Position numbers and translations under genes: made by a program. Below the pieces are notes generated by a model, which saw only the letters and a program-made list of their open reading frames with translations, was not told where the DNA came from and ran no database searches. Below, piece by piece: positions 17,093-27,900 of a stretch of DNA of 64,000 nucleotides (positions within the stretch are counted from its first letter, which is position 1; the number at the start of each line of letters is the position of its first letter). Location: NCBI GenBank assembly GCA_016709025.1, contig JADJEQ010000019.1:62001-126000 (forward strand), in the 5' to 3' direction. This DNA is from Bacteroidales bacterium. Lineage in GTDB: Bacteria; Bacteroidota; Bacteroidia; Bacteroidales; Lentimicrobiaceae.

Positions 17093-18847
17093 TTATTTCT
17101 CCGTCAGGTTCAACTTAAGTTTCAACTCATCAAGCTGCTCCTGCTTGATGGGCGACGGAGAGTCAATCATAACATCGCGACCTGAATTGTTTTTCGGGAA
17201 AGCGATGTAGTCGCGGATACTGTCAGAACCACCAAAGAGGGAACACATGCGGTCGAAGCCGAAGGCAATCCCGCCGTGAGGAGGAGCCCCAAACTCAAAA
17301 GCATTCATGAGGAAACCAAACTGGGCCTGTGCATCTTCATCGGTAAAACCGAGAATGGTGAACATCCTTTTTTGGAGGTCCCGGTTGTGAATACGGATAG
17401 ATCCTCCTCCAATTTCAACGCCATTGATTACCAGATCGTATGCGTTGGCCCGCACCTTTCCGGGATCGGTATCCAGCATTGGAATATCTTCAGGTTTGGG
17501 TGATGTGAACGGATGGTGCATCGCATAATACCGTTGGGTATCTTCATCCCATTCGAGCAAGGGGAAGTCAACCACCCAAAGCGGAGCAAAAACTTCAGAA
17601 TTGCGCAAACCAAGCTGGTTGCCCATTTCGAGCCGCAGCTCCGACAAGGCTTTACGGGTTTTCCCTGCAACTCCCGCCAGAATCAGCATCAGATCTCCTG
17701 GTTTGGCGTTGAATGCCGCTGCCCATTTTTTCAGGTCATCTTCAGTATAGAATTTGTCAACCGATGACTTAAGGCTGCCGTCTTCATTGAAACGGACATA
17801 TATCAAGCCACCGGCTCCTACCTGGGGCCGTTTCACAAAATCGGTGAGCGCATCGAGTTGCTTGCGGGTATAACCGGCGCAGCCATTAGCATTGATACCG
17901 GCTACCAGTTCTGCATCCTCGAATACTTTGAAATCGTGGCCTTTAACCAGGTCAGTCAGTTCCACAAAAGTCATTTCGAACCGGATGTCAGGCTTGTCGT
18001 TGCCGTAATTCTTCATTGCGTCGGCAAAGGTCATCCGGGGAAGCTTGTTGATGTCAACACTTTTGACAGTCTTAAACAAATGCCTGGTAAGCCCTTCGAA
18101 GGTATTCAGGATGTCGTCCTGGGTTACAAACGACATTTCGCAGTCTATCTGGGTGAACTCCGGCTGACGGTCGGCACGCAGGTCCTCGTCGCGGAAGCAT
18201 TTTACAATCTGGAAATACTTGTCAAGCCCGGCCACCATCAGCAATTGCTTAAAGGTTTGCGGCGACTGCGGCAGGGCGTAAAACTGCCCTTCATTCATCC
18301 TGGATGGAACAACAAAGTCACGGGCACCTTCGGGGGTTGATTTGATTAAAACAGGTGTTTCAACCTCGATGAACCCGATTTCATTCATATAATTACGGGT
18401 TTCTATTCCCATGTGGTGCCTGAGCATCAGGTTATCACGCACAGTGTTGCGGCGCAGGTCGAGGTAGCGGTATTTCATCCGGAGTTCATCGCCCCCGTCG
18501 GTGTTGTCTTCAATGGTGAAAGGTGGAATTTTCGAAACATTCAATATTTCAAGCTTTTCGACGAATATTTCAATTTCACCGGTTGGCATTTTGAGGTTTT
18601 TATTGCTGCGTTCAGTAACCGTACCGGTAGCTGAAATAACGTATTCACGGCCAAGTTTACGCGCCTCTTCGCAAAGTGGTGCGTTGGTTTCCATATTAAA
18701 AACAAGTTGAGTAATTCCATAACGGTCGCGTAAATCAACAAATGTCATTCCGCCCAGGTCACGCGAACGCTGAACCCATCCGCTCAGGGTTACAATTTGT
18801 CCGTTATGGGTCAGGTTAAGTTCTCCGCAGGTATGTGAACGTAGCAT
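17093..18847 (-). CDS. aspS: aspartyl-tRNA synthetase
   Basis: This 584-residue class II synthetase charges tRNA-Asp. It has an N-terminal OB-fold anticodon-binding domain (SGWVQRSRDLGG, then FVDLRDRYGITQLVF). The catalytic core holds motif 2 (CFRDEDLRADRQPEFTQID) and the bacterial GAD insertion (about residues 280-410). Motif 3 near the C-terminus is GIAFGFDRM. Length and domain order are those of bacterial AspRS. Whether it is discriminating or also charges tRNA-Asn was not resolved. The ATG at 18847 is supported by a TAAATTTG -7 box at 18867-18874. Confidence 0.97.
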   Translation of the reverse strand: MLRSHTCGELNLTHNGQIVTLSGWVQRSRDLGGMTFVDLRDRYGITQLVFNMETNAPLCEEARKLGREYVISATGTVTERSNKNLKMPTGEIEIFVEKLEILNVSKIPPFTIEDNTDGGDELRMKYRYLDLRRNTVRDNLMLRHHMGIETRNYMNEIGFIEVETPVLIKSTPEGARDFVVPSRMNEGQFYALPQSPQTFKQLLMVAGLDKYFQIVKCFRDEDLRADRQPEFTQIDCEMSFVTQDDILNTFEGLTRHLFKTVKSVDINKLPRMTFADAMKNYGNDKPDIRFEMTFVELTDLVKGHDFKVFEDAELVAGINANGCAGYTRKQLDALTDFVKRPQVGAGGLIYVRFNEDGSLKSSVDKFYTEDDLKKWAAAFNAKPGDLMLILAGVAGKTRKALSELRLEMGNQLGLRNSEVFAPLWVVDFPLLEWDEDTQRYYAMHHPFTSPKPEDIPMLDTDPGKVRANAYDLVINGVEIGGGSIRIHNRDLQKRMFTILGFTDEDAQAQFGFLMNAFEFGAPPHGGIAFGFDRMCSLFGGSDSIRDYIAFPKNNSGRDVMIDSPSPIKQEQLDELKLKLNLTEK

Positions 18848-18866
18848 AAAGTTTGGTTTAAAGCGG

Positions 18867-18874
18867 CAAATTTA
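18867..18874 (-). promoter_or_regulatory. -7 box of aspS
   Basis: TAAATTTG on the minus strand, 20 nt upstream of the ATG, is a full TAnnTTTG match. No good -33 TTG was seen. Confidence 0.45.
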
Positions 18875-19039
18875 AACAATTTCAGCCAATGTGGCTTTGT
18901 AAGGATTTTTATGCAGAATTGTATAAAAAATACTTTTTACAGGGTTACCTTTTAAAGTATTGGCTATTATAATATAAATAAATCAAGGAAGCCAGCCTTG
19001 CCAGGATTACTCGTGCTACTCTACCTAACTACCCGTGCC

Positions 19040-19768
19040 ATGAAACAGCTATTGACCCTGATCATTATTTTGGCACTTTCAGCTTCCCAGATAAAGGCTC
19101 AACCCGCGAGGGTTGAGCCTTTTGCAGATGCGGTTCCATATAGTATGAAGTCATCCTCCAATATATATTTTACCAACCAGGAGGCTGCTGAGGTAAAAGC
19201 TTTTTTTGAAAACCAGTCAGACCTGAAGCCTGAAAGAATTATAAGGGTGGATGACGGATATTATCATGGATTCCGTCTTTGTTATACTGCCGGCGATTGC
19301 CCGGGCCCGGAACGAATGTCTTCCTGGATTCAGGTAATGACCATCAATACGGAGGAGAGCATTCGTTGGTTTGAAAAAAACAATCCTGAATTCCTAATGA
19401 TACCCTTTCAAGGCATGAAAAATACCTTTGGCAGGAACAGGCAATCTCACGCCGAGTTTGATGAAAAATTTAATCGATATAAATATCTGGCATGCCGGCT
19501 ATATCGTTTATCCGAAGTCTCTGATGGTAATGAGTCAGACGAACTATCTCTGGTACTGAATAAGTATTCTGAAAGGATCAGCAATCAGACCAGCCAAATG
19601 CTGGCATCAGGCGACATGAATATGTATGTAAATCCACGCGAGAACAATTCGTACAATCAGAATCTCTGGTTACAATGCCTTGAAGAACTCGAACTGGTGG
19701 GCTATATCACCATGATTGAATACCATGGGGATGTTTTTTCAGAGTACTCATGGTTACCTTCCAACTGA
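19040..19768 (+). CDS. hypothetical secreted protein, tandem paralogue 1
   Basis: From the ATG at 19040 the protein is 242 residues with a clear signal peptide (MKQLLTLIIILALSASQIKAQP). The frame is open from 18998, but the extra residues precede the natural signal sequence. The mature part shares a long alignment with the next gene: PFxDAVP, FTNQEA/D, VKAFFENQ, YYHGFR/YHGYR, WIQVxTINT, SQMLASG and a QCLEELELVGYITMIEY tail. No known domain was recognised. It is probably periplasmic. The two genes are separated by about 200 AT-rich nt and arose by tandem duplication. Confidence 0.7.
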   Translation: MKQLLTLIIILALSASQIKAQPARVEPFADAVPYSMKSSSNIYFTNQEAAEVKAFFENQSDLKPERIIRVDDGYYHGFRLCYTAGDCPGPERMSSWIQVMTINTEESIRWFEKNNPEFLMIPFQGMKNTFGRNRQSHAEFDEKFNRYKYLACRLYRLSEVSDGNESDELSLVLNKYSERISNQTSQMLASGDMNMYVNPRENNSYNQNLWLQCLEELELVGYITMIEYHGDVFSEYSWLPSN

Positions 19769-19970
19769 AAATTTATTAAACTGCTTAAAATATAGCCAAA
19801 AGTTCAAAAAGAAGTTTACATAACTAATTCAATAACAACAGTATATAAATTACTTTTATAAAAGTTTAAAATAATTGCAAAAAAGGGTATTACTTTTTCT
19901 AATAAAAACTATTAATAGTACTTGACAGTATTTTTCCTGACGGACTGTAAAATATCTATAGCTATTTTGT

Positions 19971-20687
19971 ATGAGAAGACAATCTTTATTCTTGATTTTT
20001 ATTCTTTGTTATGCAATAAGTATTACATATGCACAACCTTCGGGGGTTGATCCTTTTTTTGATGCAGTTCCATTGCGAACAGACAGTAACAACAAGTTTT
20101 TCCTGACCAATCAGGATGCTTCAGTTGTCAAGTCTTTTTTTGAGAATCAAAGAAATTTCAAGCCAAACAGGGTTATTAAAATGGATCATGGGTTTTATCA
20201 TGGTTACCGGATTTATTACTCGAATACCAGTGATCCGGAGACCGGGTCAGAACCCTGGATCCAGGTTTTTACTATTAATACCCGCGAATGTATTGAAACT
20301 TATCATCGTAGTAATTCCGGATTACTCGAAGCTCCTTTTCTAGGAGTTAAAAAAGCCTCGGCTAAATATGGTTATGCAACCGGAGATGTTGAAGATCTGA
20401 TGCATCAATACGAGCAAATTGCAACAAGATATTACCGGGAATTTAATGATGAGAAAGCCAACCTGGTAAATGAAATGAATATGGTTTTCCAAAAGTATTT
20501 GTCAAAAATGGAATCTCAAAGCGGCCAGATGTTTGCTACAGGAGGTAATGGATATGCATTAAAACCAGTAAGCAGCAAGGATTATACCTGGGAACTCTGG
20601 GAACAATGTCTTGAAGAAGTTGATCAGGCCGGATACAACACCATGATTGAATACAGCGAGGTTCCTGCAACTGATTCCCAACTCTGA
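19971..20687 (+). CDS. hypothetical secreted protein, tandem paralogue 2
   Basis: This 238-residue protein has a signal peptide ending in TYAQP. It is collinear with the preceding gene product: DPFFDAVP, FFLTNQDA, VKSFFENQ, HGFYHGYRIYY, PWIQVFTINTRE, SGQMFATG and EQCLEEVDQAGYNTMIEY. By eye, identity is moderate, so the duplication is not recent. The two proteins lack the internal cysteines that would suggest shared disulfides. Function is unknown. Conserved His-Gly-Tyr and Trp residues are candidate functional positions. Confidence 0.7.
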   Translation: MRRQSLFLIFILCYAISITYAQPSGVDPFFDAVPLRTDSNNKFFLTNQDASVVKSFFENQRNFKPNRVIKMDHGFYHGYRIYYSNTSDPETGSEPWIQVFTINTRECIETYHRSNSGLLEAPFLGVKKASAKYGYATGDVEDLMHQYEQIATRYYREFNDEKANLVNEMNMVFQKYLSKMESQSGQMFATGGNGYALKPVSSKDYTWELWEQCLEEVDQAGYNTMIEYSEVPATDSQL

Positions 20688-20773
20688 AATAACCCCTGAA
20701 AAATATTTGTAAAGCCTTGGTTTTAAGCGAAATATTTCGTATATTTCGGAATTGAAACTTAAATCATGGCATC

Positions 20774-21340
20774 ATGGCAACACGTATTCTGTTGGTGTCA
20801 TTATTTCTTTCTTTAATCGTGGCCTGCGATAAGAAAGAGGATGACAACAATCCCGGCAAGGACTACACAGGCGTTTTGACTCTCACTTATTCCCGGTCTT
20901 TTCCTACTTACGAGGCATTGGTCACCATTGGGGTTGATATCAATGCAAACGGGGAAGTTATTCTCACAAATCCCCCGCAGGTTGAGTACGACGGCCTGGC
21001 TCAGAAGATGATTGATGGGGAAAGATTTAAAATCAGGGAGCAGGGTAACATCAGTACCACCTCCATAACCGGAAAATGGATAAAGGCTGACGGAAAGGAA
21101 TACCTGGATGTTAGTTTGCAATGTCAGCTCAACGGTACCCAAACTGTTTGGTTCTACGATCTGAATCAATGGGTAATGGAAACAGTAACTCCTTACACTC
21201 TTAGCAATCCGGTAGAATGCCCCATGCGCTTCAGAATAGAAAGTGCTTTGATGTCAGAAGCTGTTTGCGGTGGCTCCTGCGATGACTGCTGGGGACATAA
21301 CTGCTTCAGATGGCATCTGGTACTTACGCCTGCTGATTGA
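20774..21340 (+). CDS. lipoprotein with cysteine-rich C-terminus
   Basis: This 188-residue protein has a type II signal peptide with lipobox LIVAC, the lipidated Cys at residue 18, followed by a DKKEDDNN linker, the acidic/Asn spacer usual for Bacteroidota lipoproteins. The body is beta-rich and unrecognised. Near the C-terminus a cluster, VCGGSCDDCWGHNC, places four cysteines and a histidine within 14 residues. This could bind a metal or form disulfides; it is not a family signature I know. The terminator at 21424-21470 ends the transcript. Confidence 0.7.
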   Translation: MATRILLVSLFLSLIVACDKKEDDNNPGKDYTGVLTLTYSRSFPTYEALVTIGVDINANGEVILTNPPQVEYDGLAQKMIDGERFKIREQGNISTTSITGKWIKADGKEYLDVSLQCQLNGTQTVWFYDLNQWVMETVTPYTLSNPVECPMRFRIESALMSEAVCGGSCDDCWGHNCFRWHLVLTPAD

Positions 21341-21423
21341 TTTAACAGGACCGGATTCTTCTGCTGTTCCTCAGAATTGCATGAAAGATTTCCAGTAACA
21401 ATGGTTTTGAAAACCGAAATTAT

Positions 21424-21470
21424 AAAGAGGCAGATTTCCGGTTTTTTTGACTGGGAATCTGCCTCTTTTT
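21424..21470. terminator. bidirectional intrinsic terminator
   Basis: AAAGAGGCAGATTTCC (21424-21439) pairs with GGGAATCTGCCTCTTT (21453-21468) with one mismatch, followed by a T run. It lies between the lipoprotein gene and the convergent alpha-2-macroglobulin-like gene. Confidence 0.7.
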
Positions 21471-21516
21471 AACAGAATCACATGTAGAGACTGTTCATGT
21501 ATTACTAAACTCTATG

Positions 21517-21667
21517 AATAGGCCCGTCCTTTAGGGCGGGTTAAATTGTAATCAACAAAACCAGGGGCAAAATCCTGAAAAATTTATTATGAATTTACAA
21601 ATTTTTCAGGATTTTGCCATCGTATGATATTTATTTTTCGAAACCCGCCCTAAAGGACGGGCCTATT
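21517..21667. mobile_element. 151-bp nested inverted-repeat (MITE-like) element
   Basis: A perfect 26-bp outer inverted repeat (21517-21542 with 21642-21667; core GGCCCGTCCTTTAGGGCG) encloses a perfect 20-bp inner one (21566-21585 with 21599-21618; core GCAAAATCCTGAAAAATT). Each outer arm is itself nearly palindromic (CCCGTCCTTTAGGGCGGG). No reading frame lies inside. The whole can fold as a long imperfect hairpin. No target-site duplication was established. It lies between convergent genes just past a terminator. Confidence 0.7.
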
Positions 21668-21697
21668 GAAATGGAATTAAAAATTTAAAACAGTCTA

Positions 21698-24600
21698 TTA
21701 CTTTACTTCCACCCTGATACCTTCTGAATGTGCCGAGAATTCGGGCGCATACATACATTGAGCAGTGGTAACCCCGTTTGAAAATTCACCTTTTTGAGCA
21801 ACCCTCAGTGGGTATTCAAATACCCAGGTGCCCTTTGGCAAATATCCGAAAAAGAAATTGGTAGCCGCATCACGGGTATTTTCATAGTAACCCAGGCCTC
21901 CGTTCCAGCGGTACCCCGACAGGGTATTTACAGGTTCAAAACCCACAGAACGCATATCTTTCAGGTGAACGTATTCCAGATCCCGGTCGGTGCTGAGTTC
22001 AACCCTGACCACAACCTGCTGTCCGATCGTCAATGGATTTGTCCCGGTGATTTCTACGAGTACCGGACCCTGAGCGGTATTTGTTTTAATGTACAGCTTT
22101 TTGCTGATCTTCATAGGACTGTTGTGGGCGGAAATTTTATCCAGATTTTCGAAATATTGCCAGTATAGTGCTCCCCATGCAGGTCCTTCAGTGGTTTTAC
22201 TTACAGAGATGTTGCCCATGCCGGGTTTAATTTCCTCACCGCTCCACGCTGTTTTAAAATAGCCGGTACCAGATTCGGTTTTCACATCCGGTAATTTAGT
22301 GTCAATGAGTTTACCATTCATGGTTATTTCAACCCCTGTGTCGGTCTGTAGCCAGTCGGTGCCCCGGAGCAGCAGGGCGTAAACCGCATCTGCAGTCGCA
22401 CGGGAGGTAGCCCAGCGTTGGGTCTGTTTCTGCTTCAATAACCAGGTTTTTAACTGGTCAACTGATTTGGAATCATTTGCGAACTCCTCAAATAGTTCAA
22501 CCATCAAAGCCTGGGTTTCTACAGGAGCTTCGTACCAGAAATAGCCACCGCGGTTGTCGCGCCAGTACATGCCCATCTCTTCATTTCTGAGTGAACGTTC
22601 GCGCAAAGATTTCAGAATGGCACCGCTGGTCTTTTTGTCTCCGTTGCGACCCGACCACAAGGCAATCATTCCTTGTGCGTAAAGACCCTGGCTTGTCCAG
22701 TATTTGCGCGCCTGCCCGCCGAAATATTCTATGGCTTTTGTGGCTGCAGGGGCTGGCTCTGCTATCCCGGCCAGGTAACTCATGGCAAAAAGGAACTGGA
22801 TATGATCCTGGCTTAAGTGATTTTTATCTGAATCTTTTGGAAAATCCTTCAAAATCTTCTCATAATCCTCCGATAAGCGTATACTAAGATAATTCACCGC
22901 CTGTTGAACCATAAGGCGGGAGGCTTCATCCTTGTTCAGGTCGGTCACTTTCAGGTAATGCATCCTGCCAAACCCCGTTATAATCAATTGGGTGATGTAA
23001 CGGCTCTCGGGCATGCCTTCAAACCAGGGCCATCCTCCGTTGACCGATTGTGATTGCTGAAGTTTGCGGCTGGCCGATTGTTGTTCCACGGCCATCCGGT
23101 TAAGGTCGAACATCAATGCTATCCGTTGTTTCTGAGCCGATTCGTTCTTTGCCTCCATCAGCCAGGGTGTTTCTTCCAGCAGCAGGGCTTTAAGCTCCTG
23201 GTTCTTTTCAAGGTTCGAGAGCAAAGCATCGGGGGTTAAATTTTTCCAGGTTTCAAATACAGCGCGGATTTTTGGACTGCTGTTGGCAATGTAGGCAGCC
23301 AGACTGTTGGCATACAGGCGGTTGAACACCTGATCTGAATTTTCGTTCGTCTGGTCGGCAAGATAAGGCAGGGCCTGAATGGCATACCATGCAGGGTTGG
23401 ATGTATATTCGAGCGTTAACCGGTGATTTCGAAGGGTTTTGCTACCCCCGGCCTGATTGAGCAGCTTGTTGAATGTGAAGTTTTTGGTTTCATTTCCGTT
23501 CACAGGCAAAGGCAGGGTTTCGGTTACCAGCATGCGGTTGGTTAAAACCGGCAACATCACTTCTTCCCCATCGCTGTGGTTGCCTGCCTGAGCCGATATG
23601 CGAACCATTACAGCGTCGATTCCCGATGGAATGGCAATTTCCCAGCTTACGACCGTATTTCCGTTTGCGTCGAGGCTGAATGCTTTGCTGTTTGACTGAT
23701 TTTGCATCGATTCATCCACCGGTTTCATGGTAAGGGCATCAAACAGTTGAAGTTTTGCCTCTCCCTGCATTGGATTCGCAGCCAGGTTACTTACCTTGGA
23801 TTGAATAGTCATGCGATCGCCGTCACGGAAAAAGCGCGGCAGGTTGGGCGTAACCATCAGCTCCTTGCGGGTAACCACTTCTTTTGAGAACTGACCAAAA
23901 CGCAGGTCGGTTGTGTGGGCCAGCCCCATAAAATTCCATCGTGTCAGTGCTTCGGGTACAGTAAATTCAACATATACTTCACCTGATTCGTTGGTGGTAA
24001 GTTGCGGATAGAAGAAAGCCGTTTCGTTGAGGTTACGACGAATCTGGGGCTGCGAAGCCGGCATATTTTCCGGCATTCCGGTATCACTGACGGTTTCCTC
24101 TTCCTCAGACGGTTGCTTGGCTAAGCCATCCATCTGCATGGCTGCTTCCGGCAATGCCATGGCTTCATTCCTCATGATCCCACCTTTGTGCATTTCCCGG
24201 CCAAAGATTCTTCCGCCAAACATGTTGTATCCAAACCAGTTCAATTGATCGTAGTTGCGGGGTATGCCCACAGCCATTGAACCGCGGTTCCATTGAGATG
24301 AAAAACTGTTCCCGGTCTGAAATGCCTGATCGGTCTCCCACTCCCGGATATTAAACCATTTTTCGAATACCTGGAAATACCAGTTATGCTGCGTAAAAGC
24401 ATCAAGAGAGGCATCGTACATACCGGCCAGCAATTCAGCATTCAACGGCTTGCCATCGGGGTCACTGATCTTAATTTTCCATTTCTCGCTACCTCCGGGA
24501 AGCAGCGGGCTGCGGAAGGTTTCAAAGGCAAAGTTTAACTTATGCTTTACATCCGGAATTTCTACAGCGGTGTTATAAGTGTAGCTCCGGTTGTCGAAAA

Positions 24601-27600
24601 CCAGGTTTAAGCTGAAATGTAAATTTCCTGTAAAGTCTTCCGGGACTTTATATGCCAGTATTTTTTGTTCCTGTGAAAGATTGATCCATTCCTCTTTAAC
24701 CGTTTCCCCTTTCATCTGAACTTCGAAATGAATGCGGGCATTTTTTGCTGCGCTCCCGGCCAGTATCCTGACAGTTTCTCCGGCTTTCGCATCAGGAGTC
24801 AGCAGATGGGCCCACAATGGCTGAATCACAGGGATTTTTTTGCGGAAGGTGCGAATACCACCACTTCTTTATCATTGCTTACAGTCTGACCAAAGGCATC
24901 TACAGCACTCAGTGAGATAAGATAACGGCCCGGCTCCCATTTCGATAAACCTGAGATGCTGATCAGACTGTCGGTAGCGGTATTGAAGGAGTTTTTAAAA
25001 ACGGAGTTTACCTTTTTGGAAGCCTGTTCGTTGTCATCCATGTAAATATCTGAAGGCAATTGCCGGATGAATTCTTCCCTGGTGTAGAGCGACAACTCAG
25101 GAGTTTCCCATCGGCGGGGTCGGGTGAGCCGGTCATCAGCTTTAAGCCTGAAAGCTTCAACTGTTATCTGTGTCGGCGTGTTTTTCCCGTTCAGGTTGGT
25201 AGCGCTGAGTTTAAATGATTTTGTGTCGTCACGGTTGATGGCTTCAGGAATTTCCAGCCCGATAATGAGGGCTTTTGAACTTACCTGAACCGAGGCAACC
25301 GAGGAGCGCGTTTCACCGTTGATGTCCGTTACATCGGCATAAACCGAATAATTGTATACCGGATTAAGGTCGCCGAAATCAGAGGGGTCGGGAAGTGCAG
25401 TGAAATCTATTATAAATAAACCATCGGAGCCTGTAACCAGGTTCCCGTTGGCTATCTCACTCTCGGGCATCATTCCGGGCCACATTTTCCAGCCATAGCG
25501 GAAGAATGGGAAGTTGGCTGACCGTACAACCCGGTAGCTGACCATGGCGTCGCTTACCGGTGTCCCTGAAAAACTTTCGGCTATTCCGGAAACGCTAACT
25601 TTTTCATTCAGGCGGTAGCTCCCGGAAACAGGCTGAAATTCAACTTCAAATTTTGGCCTTTTGTATTCTTCTACACTGAATGAGATGTTTCCTGAGTTGT
25701 TTTCGATGCGGAATTGCCCGCCCAGACCTGAAACCGGCAACATAAAGGTTCCGTTGAATGATCCGAACGAATTGGAAACTACATCCAGAGATGAAACCTT
25801 CTGACCATTCACATTATAAAGGGTTACTGTGGAACGGTTGTCTGTGAGAAGGCGGTTATGATCACCCTCGGTTCCAACAACAATCCCTTTAAAATGCACA
25901 GCCTGTCCCGGGCGGTAAATGGCCCTGTCGGTAAAGAAAAAAGTACGTGGTTTTTCTCCTTTTTCAGGTTCATTGTTGCGGTAGCGTGAAAAATAGTTTT
26001 CGGCAACCAGGCGATCGTTCTTTAGTGAGAAATCAAACGAAAGTGTTGAATAATCGCGCTGTGACCCGACTTTAACATGGAATGAACCATCGGCTTCCGT
26101 GATGTAGGATACGGCCTCTTTCCGGATGTAAGTCCGGGTACGGTAATCATATTCGCGGGAGAAACTCAGGGCTTTTACACCTTCAAGCGGTTTTCCTGTA
26201 TTGCGATCAAGCATGTAAAACAAACCCGAGCCATCTTTGTCGCGGCGGCTGATGTAACTTATATTGCTTGACCAGAAATCCTTAACCGATAGCGGAGACA
26301 TTCCAGGGCTGAAAGATTCATTTCCTGACAGCAGCAATGCGTAATACCCGGATTCAACAGCCGGTACAATTACTTCAATGCTGTGTTGCTGAAAATCAGT
26401 GGTTTCAGGCAAGGTAACACTCCACTCTTTTACCGCTTGCATAGCCAGGTACTTTTCTAATCCGCGCTCCCCGTAAAATTCCTGCCTCAGATTGAAATCC
26501 TTGTCGTAATCTGGTTTTAACAATCTGAACCATACAGTTTTAGTATTCCTGAAATTTACCAGCAACGGAAATGCCTTTCCGGGAACCACCTCATTGTCGA
26601 TGTTGAAACCCAGCGATGGGTCTTCGATTGATTGAATGATTACCCGGCAGTTTTTCGCACCATCGGAGTCGGGAAATTTCTCAATGGCCTTCATACACCA
26701 TTGACGGGCTTTAATGTAATTGCTATTGGGTTTTGCCTTCTCAGGGCCGATACTTTTTACAACTTCCAGGGGATTTCCGGTATACCAGAAGGAAGCGATT
26801 TGCTCACAGATATCGGCCGATACCGGATGTTGGGTGTATTTTGCTTGAAGGCTTGTTAATACTTTAAGATAAAGGCTGTCCTTATTCTGCAGATTTATAT
26901 GATTTCTGACGAATCCAAGCCGTTTAAGGGATGCATCCATCAGTGGTATCGGGTCAGGGTCGTTCAGGTGAAACTTCTCAATGGCCTGCAACAGAGTGAT
27001 GGCCTGATAATGAAATGAAAGAGAGTCGGTAGTGGCAATTTCCAGGTTGGTAAACTGTTCCGGAGCGGATAACAGGGCTTCATCCCTCATCACAAAAGGA
27101 TTGATAGGCTTGGTAATGGAGGCTTCTTCGCTGCTGAAGAAGTCGATGCTACGGTGGGCAAGAAAATCGAAGAGCGTCGGCCTGAATTTTTTGGAACCTT
27201 CAGCAGTAGTAAGGATGGGATCGTACATTTTCAGTGAAACTGACTGCAGGAGCTGTGGTTTGCTCAGTGAAGCCAGGTAATGTTCCGAAGTTTTTTTAAC
27301 GAAACGGTTTACATCCCAGGTTGCAAGATCAAAAGAAGTGCTTTCGGAGAGGACGGTTTGGTCCAGAATGCGATACCGGTTTTGCTGAAAGTACTGCCAG
27401 TAAAGGTCGGCGAGGATAGAATGGAGAACCTGCCTGGCTGGAGTCGGGGTTGAACTGAGGTTTTTCTCTGTTTCACCGATGTAATGCTGGATATAGTCTT
27501 CTTCGAATTCACTCCTGAGCCTTAACTGGTAAATGGCAGCTTTCAGAAACTCCGGCATATCACCTGTTTTCTGAGCCGACTGATATATGTCGTTTACCAA

Positions 27601-27795
27601 TTCAAGTGCCGACTGTGGCAGTCCCTGGGCAGCGAGTGAATCAACCTGTTTCCAGAGGTCTTTGTTGTCAGCATGGTCTTCCATAGTAGATTTTGATTTT
27701 GAAAAATCAGGCAGTGACTGTTGTATCAGGCTGTAGGAAGCTCCGATGGCAAGAAAGCCAAATAGAACGAAAATCAGCAGAAGTCTGTTTTTCAT
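21698..27795 (-). pseudogene. alpha-2-macroglobulin-like protein, split by an A7 frameshift
   Basis: Two overlapping frames, 24826-27795 (989 aa) and 21698-24829 (1043 aa), read as one roughly 2030-residue protein, the usual size in Bacteroidota. The first has an N-terminal membrane anchor/signal, helical repeats and the MG2 segment IYRPGQAVHFKGIVVG. The second has MG domains, the thioester-domain helices (GGWPWFEGMPESRY) and a C-terminal MG10-type domain. The frame changes by -1 in a run of seven A (24835-24841): AKK is followed by SL-stop in frame 0 or by IPVIQPLWAHLL in the -1 frame. The second frame could only start alone at a GTG and would lack an export signal. Where relatives have a CxEQ thioester, this protein reads NENSDQ, so no thioester forms. 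Ribosomal or transcriptional slippage is possible, as is a sequencing indel. Confidence 0.78.
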
Positions 27796-27900
27796 ATTTT
27801 TTTTTATGTTTAATTTCCGGAATCTGAAATAATAATTGAACAGGAACTACCCGGTTCAGGAATACAGATGCAAGTTAGCGGATATTTCCATAAACCTGCT

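Noticed and set aside
17858..18340. Plus-strand frame of 160 codons opposite aspS
   Set aside because: It is a shadow of aspS. The minus strand carries the complete synthetase.
21698..24829. Second macroglobulin frame as an independent gene with GTG start
   Set aside because: It would lack any export signal, it begins mid-domain, and the -1 frame joins the upstream protein smoothly at an A7 run.
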